This document shows, in pieces, positions 48,491 to 60,849 of a DNA stretch of 64,000 nucleotides (positions are counted from its first letter, which is position 1; every line of letters starts with the position of its first letter). The notes under the pieces were generated by a model. That model did not search any database. It was not told where the DNA came from and saw only the letters and a list, made by a program, of their open reading frames with translations. This DNA is from Lates calcarifer (taxonomy: Eukaryota; Chordata; Actinopteri; Centropomidae): the NCBI RefSeq assembly GCF_001640805.2, contig NC_066852.1:7982194-8046193 (forward strand), given 5' to 3'. Position numbers and translations under genes: made by a program.

Positions 48491-49470
48491 AGTACAGTAT
48501 TTATAGAGATACATCTAAAGTCTTTTATACGTCTGTTGAGGTTTACTACACAGACTCACACCCTTTTTCTGCTGCTATGTCATGTGACGATGTCATGAGT
48601 GTTTTTCACATATTCTAGGTTTGTGCCATGTGTCCTCTCCGGTCATTTCTCAACCCTCTCTTGTAGATTCCTTGTGTACTTTTGACTCCACCTGAACCTG
48701 CAGCCCTGCTGATGAAACCGCTGCCACACTGAGGGAAACTCCACCTCCACCTTGTCATAATGAGACCTACTTCCTCTCACCCTCCTGGGACAGGAGGCCA
48801 GTGTGGGTCACCTCTCATGAGGCTCGGGGATAATTGGGTAGTTTAAACAATCCAGTGAGAATAAGACGCACCGAAAGCCTACACCCATATTTAGCAGTTC
48901 TGCACATGCTATTGTCTGATTGCACTGGGAGGGAGGAGCTTGCTGTTTTTGATCTCATTTCTCGCCTGTCTCCTATCTGGGTTAGAGGTGGGCTGTTATT
49001 GGAACAGCCACCTGTGGCACTAAGAGAAGGTGGACTATAATGGATAGCTGGGGCTTCCAACATGACAGCCGCGGTGCCAAGCCTGTTAACTAATCTGGAT
49101 CATTAGGAGGAGGGCTGGGTATGGCTAAAAGGAGATAGTGGCTCTAATGTGATGGGGATGAGAGGAGATGGACTGCCCTGCCGTGCCCAGAGCCTGTGTC
49201 AAATGGAAGGCTGTATGTTTATTTCTGACCCAGGCAAGCACACTGGTCACTAACAGCCAAATTAGCTTGAGGACAGGCTGACTGACTGACTCTGGGTCAG
49301 GGCCAGTGTGTAAGAGTTACAGAGAGACATTTCAGATGGTATATTTTTAAACAAATATCTCCCTATTTTAGATGTAACAGCTCCAAAACAGAGTGTAGCT
49401 GCTTCGTCTTTACCCATTCATTCTTGTAAGTCAGCTGGCAGACACTACAGTTAAGTCAGAAATACTTGCG

Positions 49471-49703
49471 TCATCCATCAATTATCTATAACATTTATTC
49501 TCTGAGGGTGCGGGGGGCTGTCATTGGCAAGAGGCACACATGGAGACAAACAACCATTCACACTCAACTTAGAGTCACCAATTAACCTAACCTGCATGTC
49601 TTTAGACTGTGGGAGAAAACCGGTGTACCCAGAGGGAACCCATGCAGGCACAGGGCCAGGGTTTGAACCCCTGTTGCTAACCGCTGCATCATTGTGCCAC
49701 CCC
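49471..49703 (-). repeat. SINE / L2-type 3' tail with tRNA-like head
   Basis: On the - strand: GGCACAATGATGCAGCGGTTAG, then GGGTTCAAACCCTGG, which has the form of a pol III B box (49659-49669). It continues with TGCCTGCATGGGTTCCCTC, CACAGTCTAAAGACATGCAG and GTTAGGTTAATTGGTGACTC, and a tail of GATGGATGA-type repeats. This is a well-known ray-finned fish retroposon pattern. It is non-autonomous and not a functional tRNA. Confidence 0.75.
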
Positions 49704-49815
49704 CACTTTCACACTGAATTAACCATTTACAGCAAATGACTATACAGTTAAGTCTGTTTTTTAAAGAAAATCCAATCTTGGAGATTTAATCCCCTTTATT
49801 AAATATGCATGAATA

Positions 49816-50122
49816 TTAAAGGTGCTGTATGCACATTTTTGTTATCGTTACATGCCAGCATGAACATTAACAACTGTTTGCTCACCGAGAGGTTCAGCCA
49901 TCATCATGTGTAGGTCTGAAGACTGAGGACAGACACTACAGTGGCACACTATTGCTCACTATCACAATGTGGTATTACATGATGGGGCAGGCAGGTTAGC
50001 ATGCTAACTTCTGTAGAAGAAAAAGGATTATAAAAAAAACAAAGTGAAGCAAAACAAAGAGATAAAGTTTGAGGCTGAACTTGCAACATTTGATAGGAAA
50101 AACTTACATATAGTACCCTTGA
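49816..50122. mobile_element. TTAA-flanked terminal-inverted-repeat element, copy A
   Basis: Left end TTAAAGGTGCTGTATGCACA and right end AAACTTACATATAGTACCCT followed by TTGA, a near inverted match. Inside is the palindrome GTTAGCATGCTAAC. No ORF of note. It shares both ends and the inner palindrome with copy B at 52892-53200. TTAA target sites point to a piggyBac-type non-autonomous element. Confidence 0.68.
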
Positions 50123-50240
50123 ATCTTAGTTTAAGCAACAAAACTATACTCATATCAGAGTAGGAGGAACTTGTGGTGATGGAGGGAGCTGGGGCAGCAA
50201 GTTCCACTGGCCTGAGCATATTAGCGCAAAAGTTGGACAT

Positions 50241-50259
50241 TATATATATATATATATAT
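50241..50259. repeat. Short (AT)n tract
   Basis: Alternating AT run in GACATTATATATATATATAT, intergenic. Probable length-variable microsatellite. Confidence 0.8.
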
Positions 50260-50888
50260 TTCTAGTATATAGTTATATTTACTAGTCAGCTGTGCATAAA
50301 TCAGTGATTGTTAAGCATGAATATAACAGCTGATGCCAATTAGCTAAAGCATGGGCAACCTCAGTGCTCTGTCTGAACTGGCAAGAGGTGGAAATTATTG
50401 CATCTTACTTTACTGATCTGAAGATGTTGTTCAGTTCATTTCAAGGCTTCATTGTCACTGACAATGCAGTTCATTCAGTTTTTTCTAAGCAGAATACGAA
50501 CATGATTGTGGACAGAAGAACTGAGGAACACTATTCTAATGATGCCAACTGTGTGTGGACCAGGAGTAGTCGGGATACGTTCTGTCTTTTGGGGAAGGAT
50601 ATCACAGGTAAACATGACAAGGCCTTTAAAGAGTTACACAAATGTCCTCCAATCCTCCTGGCATTTTGTCCCTGAAGGAGGATTTTTGATTGCTTCTGCA
50701 GAGCAGCTGGTTTGAGTGAAAAGTTCAAACATGTACACACACACACAAGCTGTGATTTCATTTCTTAAAATGTGTGCTGCTGAAGCTTGTTTGTTGTCTG
50801 TTTATGTCACAACAACCTATTAATCCTGCCTCTAAACAGCAATATAAACTTAATTTTGACTTGAAATTTCACTCCTTTCTGTCATTAA

Positions 50889-51145
50889 TGGAGACAGGAT
50901 TAGGGCTAAAGTTTGATGTTTTGGGAGATACACTTATTTGTGTTTTTGCTGAGCATTAGCTTAGCTTGGCATGAAGACCAAACTGGGGGAAGTAGTTATC
51001 CTGAACACATTACATCTCATTTGTGTTATCTGTACAAAAACAAGGGTGTTTTAGCAGCATGTGTGGGACTATTTCTTATTTCGTTCTTAGTCTTGTTACC
51101 ACTGAGAGATTGTCAGTGACCCACGGAGACTCCAGGTAGAGTTTC
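50889..51145 (+). mobile_element. Foldback/MITE-like element copy 3, truncated
   Basis: Shares AGCATTAGCTTAGCTTGGCATGAAGAC, ATCTCATTTGTGTTATCTGT (up to ACAAAAACAAGG), GGACTATTTCTTATT and a GGAGACTCCAGG block with copy 2 and the family. The right inverted arm is missing, so it is 3'-truncated. Confidence 0.72.
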
Positions 51146-52891
51146 TTATGATAGATACATGGTATTATGGAAAGAGAGAGTTCAGAACATTACCTGTGAT
51201 AAAAACCAAAAGCTGTCATTTTTACACTTTCAGTTTCACCGTGTCTGTTCTTTCACCCCATTTATTATCGTTACCATGTCAACAAACATCTGGCATGCCT
51301 GCCACTGGTACTCTTCCATGGGTCGTATTCAAGGGTAGGAACAAACAAACCTCTATGGTCGTTTAGTTAGAGTACTTGTTGGAGAGATCAGTGTGTTTTG
51401 TGTTGTTATTTTTTTCAATCCATATCTTAACAGCACGGCCAAATGTTATTTAACCAGCTTCAAACTCCTACAGTGTGTTGATTCTTTCTCCAGCTACAGC
51501 ATAAACATGGCTCCAGAAGAAATCAGTGACTCTTAAACCTCAAGTGGGCCATCACTGGCTTCACCCTTTGTTTTCCAAACAAATGTCAGTCAGAGTTGAG
51601 TTTGTGTATTATGCTTCCTCCTTTCTTGTGGAAAACATCTCAAGGCATGTAACAAGCATAGCGAAGATCAAGTGAGAAATATCCTCGGGATACGGCGCCA
51701 TCAGCTGTGCAGAGTCTCCCTGCTTCTCTCTTCACTGCTCATCTGTGACACAGGAGGCCTGCTTGTTATGATGCCATTTCTGGTAGGAGGCTGTCAGGTG
51801 TGAGAGACAGCTGAAAGCTGGTAGAGAATCATAAACCGTCCATTAGTCCCTGTTGTGTGTCTCCACACTGCAGAGGCGACTGCCCACGCCAGGTGAACCC
51901 ACCAACCTGTACACCTGAAGGACAGCAGTGTTTCTCCCTCATCTCTCTCCTCCTTTTTTTGTCATGCCACCCTCTCTCTTTTCTCTCTGCCTTTGTCCTC
52001 CTCTCTTCTTTTCATCCTTTGTCTGTATTCTGTCATTCTCACCAGTTCATCTGTAACAAACAAGTCTGACTACAAACATTGGGGTTTTATACAGTAAGTC
52101 ATGTGAAAACGTGATTCATTGATCCTGTAGCTTTGTTGCTGCATTGAATAAGAACATTTCCCTGCCTGGGTCCTATTACTACACCAAGCTTCAACATTGG
52201 TCTCCACTTATTCACAGACTAAAGAATCTTATCAAGCTAAAAACATATGTATCTGGTAATATATATATGTGAAAGAAAGGGGATGGTATCTGTGACATCA
52301 CAATTCAAGTACAGTTTTAGGTACTTTGCAAAGTTGCTTTGGATATTTTGCAAATTATTTTGCATACAAAACAAGTCTTTTCAGACAATTTTAGACTAGA
52401 ATTTATTCCTTTTATTTTTGTTTTAGGTGTGCCAAGTGTGTTAGGATCATTGTAACCTGTTGTCAGTGCAACTTGTGTCAAGAATTCTCTAAATCCAGCT
52501 TTTAGTTCATCCTCTCCTATTTCAGGACACAGATGCTCATTTGTAGAATATTTAAATTAAAGATAGGTTGAAATGTTCTCTCTGGACTGAAAAAATAAAG
52601 ATTTTAGGATTCAATTATAAACAGAAATGTCTTTGATCAGAAATGATCATGGTTATTATAGATTATAAAGCCCAACACTTAATAAAGTTAAAATGAGCTC
52701 TAACTCAACCAGCTACAACAAAAATGCATAAAGCATAAAAATAGTCATTTGACACAAGTAGCTTCTTTTACTGTTGATACTTTAACTACATTTTGTTTAT
52801 AATACTTCTGTATTTTTACATAAGTAGGTAGATTTTGAATGCAGGACTTGTAATGGAATATTTTTATGTTGCAGTATTACAACTTTCTTAA

Positions 52892-53200
52892 AGATACATG
52901 TAAAATTTTGCTATCACAGCATGGCCAACATTAGCATTAAGGGCAGTTTACTTACCAGTCTAGAAGAAATATTGTAAGTTCAGCATTAAACTGTTAAACT
53001 GGTCCTTTACTCACCAAGAGCTGTCTCCAGTGGTGGAGAGCAATGTGAACACTTATTACACTTAGATTCTATTTCCATTGCTTTTTTCTTTCACTGAAGT
53101 TAGCATGCTAACCAGCTAGCCCCAGCCCATCTTGTAATACCACTGTAAGAAAGTGAGTCACTGTAGTTTCCAGTGTAGCACAAACTTACATATAGTACCT
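52892..53200. mobile_element. TTAA-flanked terminal-inverted-repeat element, copy B, nested
   Basis: The insert is flanked by exact TTAA duplications at 52888-52891 and 53201-53204. Ends AGATACATGTAAAATTTTGC and AGCACAAACTTACATATAGTACCT (last 20: ACAAACTTACATATAGTACC) are imperfect inverted repeats. The inner palindrome GTTAGCATGCTAAC is at 53099-53112. Removing it restores a continuous older repeat. Confidence 0.78.
53099..53112. repeat. Palindrome GTTAGCATGCTAAC shared by both TTAA elements
   Basis: A perfect 14-bp palindrome inside copy B. The same 14 bases occur inside copy A at about 49996-50009. It is an internal family-diagnostic sequence and not a gene-regulatory site that I can name. 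Confidence 0.6.
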
Positions 53201-53235
53201 TTAAGTAAGGGATCTGACTATTTCTTCCACCACTG

Positions 53236-56200
53236 CAAGTATAACAACTGTTACAGTGTATGTGCACAGAAGCTGCACACATGCACTCTATGTACTTTAA
53301 TGAATCCAAAACAGATGCTTCTGGGTAAATGTTCTGTTAGAGATCTGCCTCCTGCAGGGATGAAACTTGTTCAGCTTAGCCCAGGGGATTGACAGGATAC
53401 TACATACCCCACAAAACCACAGACTGGGGTTTATTAAGGTGATAGATGAGACAGAAAGACAAGGAGAGGTAGGGATGGTGGGTAAAAAAGAACAGAGAGG
53501 ACATTATGCAGCAGAGAATCCCAGATTCTGTTCTGCAAGGTCATAGCTGTTACACTATTGAGATTTAAACCTGTGCATGAACACACATACATAAAACACT
53601 GCAAAGTTTTCATACACTCAGCTGCCTAATTCCTCTTTTCAGGGGCATAGAAGCATGTTACGGCTATGGGAGCAACAGAAATCAGGTGTATGACCCAAGC
53701 CATGTGACAACAAGAACCTTGGTTCTATTACAGTGTAGTTATAGTGCAAGGCTTTAATTTAGTTAAATTAATGAGCTGTACACATCATCAGTGACCTTGG
53801 TTTAAGTGTTAAGTGTGAGTTTTATAGAGAAAATACACCACATGTGCACAAGTCGAAGCCCGTGTCAGAATGAGAAGTGTGTCACTCACTGCCTGCATCG
53901 ACTTATTTTAGCTCAGGTGCCCTTGGTTTAAATGGAAAGGTCAGACACGTTGTCAGGTACATGTACAGGCACAGTTACCTACAAAATGTACATATCCAGA
54001 TCACATATACACTATATCTGCTCCACATGACAAATAAACCCATAAAACCTGACAAAATGTAACAGTGTGCCTCAACTCGAGCCTCACTTGTTCCACATCC
54101 ACTTTCCCCTGGATTCAGGTCACACTTTGATGCACAGCAATGTGCTGCAGTGGTCTACTTGTAACTCTATCATTAACTCGGAGCGCTGCTGCACAATGTG
54201 ATGTTCTTAAGTGTTCACTGTACTAGAACTCATTCAGGTTGAATGTCAACGGTCCAGTGGAGTCATGGCTGCGAAAGATGATATTTTAATTCCCTTATTT
54301 TTATAGTGTCCACCTGGCTTGGTATCCTTTCTCACTGAATGACCTTGACAGACAAAGAAGCTTCAGCATAAATGAACAGGAGCTGGTTAATAGTTAATGG
54401 CCATCTCTATTATTACTTGAACTTGGAGCTGCACAGTTTGCGTGCTAGGTTATGTGCATGTGATCATTAAAAAAAAAGGATCTGGTTTTTGCTGGGAAGG
54501 AAACCTTTTTGTTTACAGATGACCAAAGGAAAAGGTCTTAAATAATTGTTACTATAATGGCTGAAAATTATAGGAAATTTCAATGTCAGCAGGAATGACT
54601 CTGGAAAACAGATCATTAAAAAAGTGAACGGAAAAATAACCTCGGATGATCATGTCTTTGGGATTTCCCTTTTCCAAATTGTCACCTTTTGCTGCTGAGG
54701 GAGCAGGGAAGGCATAGAGAGAGAGTAATGGAGTCATTGTACGCATACTGTAGCAAGCAGCTTTATGGCTATCTGTCAGAGGCAGCTGGTTTGTCACTGC
54801 GTTTAAGAGTCGGTGTCTCAGCCACCTGTGTGAGAGCCTGCACATAAACCAAAAAAATTTTCCATTACACATGCTGTAATGGAGTCCAGGAATAAGAAGT
54901 GCAGACAGGGAACTTCCTTTCAACACATCTTTATAGTGAACATCCTTTTAACACATCTGAACATCTTTCAAGTTAGCTGTTCCCACTAGACATACTGTAT
55001 CACTATCACATCAAATGGGCTTCAGCCTGTTTTTCAGCAAGCGCTAATATGGAGAATTTATTCCTGATTGCAAAGGTGGCCTTGTGCCAAGAACGCAGCT
55101 TCTAAGACAATTTTACATCAATAGCTTTGCCTCATCTGAGGGCTAATCGTATAATGAAACCACTGCACTTGCTCATTACCATCTAAATTAGAGTCTGATA
55201 ACTCTAAAGCTAAATTAGAGCCTAATATGTCTCCATACTTTTCTGTATAAAACACTTTTAATCTCAACCTCATGCTGTTTGGAGATAACAGAACAGCAGA
55301 GGAAAGTTTTTATGAGTTTGCATTATAGGAACAATTAGCTTAAACACACATTTCTGGAAGTGTCTGAGAATTAGGCTAAAAGGCCAAACTAAAACTTGTC
55401 ACCCACAAGGATCATTAATGTCTTCCAAAAAGAAAATTACCCTTTGGTTTCACTTCTCCTCATAACTGATCTGTTTTTATTCTAAATGATAATTCTATGT
55501 GATTTTTTTTTACCTTTACCTTCTTAGGTAACAGCCAGAATACACACACTAACAGTATATGTGACACACAGAAACCAGCCTCAGTCTCTATTATCTCAGC
55601 CTCAATTTGCATGCTGTGTCCATCCCTGCTCGCCATCGTTTGTTAAGCAAATACTGTGCATGCCTCAGGTTAACCAGCCTTCACCTAATGTCCTATAGAC
55701 TGCAGACACAGCCACAACATTAAATAGGTATATTCTTCTTTCCCACTGAAGGTGATTTGGTCTTCATTTCAAAATTTGGCTACATGTTGCATTGCCTTAA
55801 AGGGGTAGTGTTCTTCAGTAATATATATAAGATTTAAAATGTTTCCACATTGCAACTCTTTTCATTAAAGCCTCCCCGCCTGGTAAAAGCCTATAAGCCC
55901 TCCTCAGCCTTCCAGCTGAGTACACCAAGTTTGTACTATGTGTATCTGGGAATTCTAACTAAGCTCAACTTGGGAGTTAAAACTCCAGGGGATGTGTAGA
56001 GGGACTATGTTTAATTTGCAACTGGGACAGCAGCGTTCTTACTGACATCACTGGCTCAGTTGGACTCTAGTGTTTAAACTTCTATACAACTGTCCTATAA
56101 CAAAAATAATCTCTCTTTTTCAGACACAAAAAAAGCTCAATTAGCTTTTTCTGTGTTCTCAGCCACATTGACTGAGAGATGGAGTCTCACAGTGGAACAT

Positions 56201-59200
56201 TAAACGGTCCAATAAAAACATGAACCTTAACCTCAACTTCAGACAAATCAGCCTGGCAGCAACAAATATTAGATTTCAACACTGAGACTGAAATCTATCT
56301 TCCAAAAGGAATTAACTCATATGTTCCAAATGGTAGGGAGACATCAGAGCCACTGGTAATTTACCAAAGGGCTAACTGAGGCAACTTTGCTCTCCCCAGG
56401 ACGACAATGAATGTTGACCGGTTTGTCCAGCCTGCCAGCTGCCAAGATGACCCAACCTCACATCTCCAAAAACACTGGAACAAATCTTGAAATCAACATT
56501 ATTGCGAGAAAAAGGACACATAAAAATGAAAATAGTTACCAAACTGAAGTTTGTGACATAAAACGGTCATTGGATGAAAATGAGAATTTGAACAGTACTT
56601 GGACTGTGACTAATGATGTTTCACAACGACACAGGTGCAGACAAGGATGCAGCTTGAGAGAGGTATCATATCTTTCAAATGTCACACTTTGCTAAAATTT
56701 GAAGCTGAGACAACAGTGATGACATCATTAGGGGAGTATTTTCTACGACTTGACAAAGTGAAGCTGCAGAGGTCAGCTGCCAAGATGACCTAATTTTAAT
56801 GCAGCTTTGCCTGATTTACCTAAAACAAATAATGGATTACTCTCTTCATTCAAGAACTTGAAAAACTTTGATTTGCACTGGAAATGTCATCTCACGGTTC
56901 GGGCAGGTTTTTGTAGTGTAGGTGGTGTCTTAGACAACACAAAGATCTCTACACTGTCATCTGACCGCTCTCACTCTTATTTGAGTTTGGGTGTACTTGC
57001 CACCCCATTCTGTGTCGTGTTGTACTGCACTTTACTGTACTGAGCAGGGCTTTGCATCTAGGCCATGTAGGCAAGCTGCTTTCTGCCGCATGTGTCTGAA
57101 ACTGAGCTCTGTGCCGGGAAGAGAGCAGTATATTCAGGGCAGTGTTTTATTTAAAGACTGTAACGTGGGCAGCAGCAATTCTCAGGGGCTTCAATGCATC
57201 ACAGTGCAGCTCTCATAGAGGTGATCAGACCTCCTACTAACTTTTAACACCTCAGCCCTTTTCACCCCCAACTTTGAATTTGGTGCAATCTGGAGCTGGA
57301 CAGCAGCTCTCCTCAGAGTGTGTGACAGTTCCTCTGAAGCATGGTGAGTGATAATGAAGGGATGGAGACTGGCACAAGAAAGAGATATTTCAGGCAAAAG
57401 AGGAAGACAGGGTGGACATCTGTCTTTTGCATACAAGTCCATTTGTCACATGTGTTTGTGTGTGCAAGGTCAATGACATTGTATGTTTCATTAGTACTAT
57501 AAACATGTGGGTGGACAAGTGTATGTCATACGCACAGTGACTGTTGTGCTTGTGAAAACATGACAGGTTCATTAATCATGCGTGTCTGGCTTTTTTTTCT
57601 GTAAGTGTGACCCTTTATGGAGAAAACACTTCTGTCAGTCACCAAACTCTTTGTGTGTTTCGTCGGTGACAGAGGCTCAGCTACTGCGAGGATGACAATA
57701 ACAACAACTATTACAATATGAGGATTAACACACCAGCTGTAACATCGCAGAGGACAAACAGTCATGGAAGCTCACCAGGAAAAATAATTACATAATGGAA
57801 AGAGGTTGCATCTTTGGAAACAGCATGTTTAGCCAAAGAAGTTCATCACAAGTCACACAGCTTCCACAGGCCCCATAACTGAAGACTTACACCAGCTGAA
57901 GGACTTGGATGCAGATGAAAAGTGTGGCTCAGTACTAATACATGGCTGCTAAGGGGCCTGGAAAGTGAACAGTGTGTTTGCATGTGACAGTCTTAAAGCC
58001 CCCGAAAGTTTGGTTTGAACATTTGAGTATGTCTCAAAAATGTGAAAGAAGCTGATTGAGGAAATACATGATATGTGTGAAGTGGAGGTCAAACAATATA
58101 CTACTGAAATATTAAGCTGCTGTTATGTAAAGCTGAGAACCACCTGTTGTGTTGATGCTGTGTGAGCATTTTTTACAGTAAAGTAAAACTTTATTAACTT
58201 TAGTTGTATCGTGACAGCAGCAGAAATAAAAAGGCAAATGCTAAAAGTATTTAAATCAAAATGCAAAATAATTATTAATACTATCAGGCAACCAAACAGC
58301 AACAGCAAGTCTCTCCAATGTCCACAGGCAGCAGGAATCAGGAGAAATATCCACATAGGCATACAGTCTGATTCTGGCACATGAATGACCTCACTGGAGC
58401 TTTGAGGTCTTTGAGGTTGAGGTTGTTGGGTTTTTTTTTTTTTTTAATAATAGTGGCTCCCTCCATGGTGTCCTACCAAGGACACTGTGCTCCATGCAGG
58501 TATGCACTATAGCAATTTTAGTTAGCTTTTGCTGATGTCTTTTGTTGATACTTTAGCAGTTTACACTGTGAACATTTGAATAATGTATTCAGTATGGACA
58601 AGAAAAAGATAAACAATTTGTGTGTTGTTAGCTGTTATTAGTTAATTAATTATATAGTTAATTTTCCTAATTTTAACTTAGATGAAGATCTGATCATATT
58701 TTAAAAACAAATGTATACATACATAGATATAATTCCAAAGGGTTCACTTACTTTTCCCTGCCACTGTACACGAAAGACATAAACCCAGTACACAAACAGC
58801 TTCTGTGCCTGTGTGCCAGGTTTGTAAAGGTGTTAGAAGTGCAGAGTCTATAGTTTGCAGCATCACACATACACAGAGCTGCTGACCATACAGGTATAAA
58901 ACAGGGGAGCAGGAGGAGGGAATGTGGAAAATGTGAGAGGTTTAAAGTGTAATGTGTGATAATGGGAGCAGCTTATAAAGCACAAAAGTGCTTATAAGAT
59001 TTATCTTCAGAGTTTACCCGTGAAAGAAAGAGGAAGTTGCTGAAAAAATGATTATGATTATACAACATGTTCCTAGGAATATTTAATGTCTTCTTACATA
59101 AGTTGTCAACTATAGGGCCTACACTTACTTGACAACACCTTTGTAAACAGGCACAAATAGAATTACAGCATTATGTTAACCGAACTTTATATGTAAGATG

Positions 59201-60748
59201 GAGTGTAAACTTATTCATACTTCAGAGGTTCATCTTTTCAGCAATTTGAGAGAAAGTGGAGGATGAACCTGCCTGAGACACCAGATGAATGTCAGGTCCA
59301 CTGATGAGTAATTTCTCCCCTAATCAGACACACCACTGCTTCCTGAGCTACTTCCCATCTGGAGGAATAAACCTGCTGGTGTTCTGCTTGTTAACGCTGT
59401 CATCAGCGACGTGCTGGCCCTGCATTGCCAGGATATTCTCCACGCTACGTCTGCACTGAGTTTTTGTGGAGATGATTTTACCAGCTAGCTGAAGGACGGT
59501 GTCCAACAAACCTCATCTGGGTGATTAGAAAAAGGATTTTTCTGGGCATTGCATCATTGTTTTTTTAACTGTGTGATAAATGTGATATCTGTTTTCATTT
59601 CATGCCAAAAATACAGTACTTTCCATATGTTCTGTGTCACTGTACTGCCTGAAAAAGTACATATATAGTCAGTAATTATTAAATATCTTTGTTTTTTTGG
59701 TTTCATATTGTGCATGGGCAGAGTCTGCACCAGCTGATGATCACCAGTGTAATAATGATCCCATAACAACAACTACAACAATCAAACTCTTTTGCAGCTT
59801 TTTAACTTTGTGATGCTCAGTCTTTCTTGTACAAGGCTCCTCTGCTGGGTATAAAAGTGTTTGATCATCAATATACACAAGAAAGAGAGAAAAACCGAGA
59901 AATGTATGCTTCTCATTTTAATTGCCTGTTTGTGCTACAGATCATGACTTTAGTTATGAGAAATGCATTAGCATGCCTGTTAAACACAGCTTTTTTTTTT
60001 CTTTCCATGGCGTCTCAGGTGCCATCTTTTCTCACATTGTGTAAACTGAACCCTCCGTCTGGTTCCTGTGTTTTGCACATTTGCTCCTCGACTGCAGTGA
60101 AAAGAGTAATTTGATTTTAATCTTACTGGACACAGAAAAAGAAACTCCATTAATACAGAAACAAATGCTTTCTCTGTGTTCACCTTAAGTGTACAAGAAA
60201 CAACTTCACAACCTGTTTGGAAGCCAGTTATGGTCCAACATGCGTGTGATCCAAAACAATGAGAACAGGCTTTTCAATGAAGTAGGAAACATCTTTTGAA
60301 ACATCATATTAAAACATTCTGGATTTTTCAATGACAGCGATGGAGTAGATTTTTAACTTAACTTTTTTCTTTGTGAAAAAAAAGGGTTGCAAACTTTGTC
60401 TGTATGAAACATATGGAAGTATCCTCGTGATGAACTTTGTCTGTCAGCACTGTGAACACAGGGAGCAGGATGTGTTTAAGACTTTTTAAAATTCTGCTGC
60501 CCAGCCCATTGTGTCAACATCATCCACCATTTTTATGATGAGATGATGACAAGTGACCTTTGGTGGCCAGTAAAGTGACAGAATGAGCGTGTCCATGTTT
60601 CCATGCTGCCCCCCAGCACCACCTCCTCAGAGCTTCGAAATCTCCAGCTCAGCTCACAGCTTGTTAAGCTGGACTGTCTGCTCATCTTGTCCCACCCACA
60701 GACAAGATGCAGCCTCTCATCTTTCTTGTAACTTGTGTGGCACTATGC

Positions 60749-60750
<2 letters not shown>
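53236..60750. other. Intergenic, no gene supported
   Basis: About 7.5 kb with no coding exon I can defend. It contains poly(T) at about 58430-58445 and complex unique-looking blocks at about 55010-55250 and 59270-59510 that could be conserved non-coding elements. Confidence 0.5.
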
Positions 60751-60792
<42 letters not shown>

Positions 60793-60809
60793 GTGTGTTT
60801 GTACAGTAT

Positions 60810-60846
<37 letters not shown>
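60751..60846. repeat. Head-to-head (GT)n / (CA)n inverted dinucleotide array
   Basis: A (GT)n-type tract (60751-60798, with a few AT steps) is followed, after TTTGTACAGTATG, by a (CA)n tract (60811-60846). The two tracts are reverse complements, so each single strand can fold into a hairpin with arms of about 35-45 nt. Both arms are alternating purine-pyrimidine, which favours Z-DNA. Confidence 0.9.

Positions 60847-60849
<3 letters not shown>

Larger units (their letters stand above)
52750..53235 (-). repeat. ACTCAGAT-type repeat, inverted and interrupted by copy B
   Basis: The left part (52750-52891) has TAATACTTCTGTATTTTTAC, GCAGGACTTGTAATGGAATA and GTTGCAGTATTACAACTTTC. The right part (53201-53235) resumes with TTAAGTAAGGGATCTGACTA and ends TTCCACCACTG. 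Together they are the reverse complement of the type element at 24452-24990. The interruption is copy B. Confidence 0.72.

Noticed and set aside
49650..49703. Possible tRNA gene on the - strand (B-box-like GGTTCAAACCC)
   Set aside because: No cloverleaf can be completed; the context matches a SINE/L2-type retroposon.
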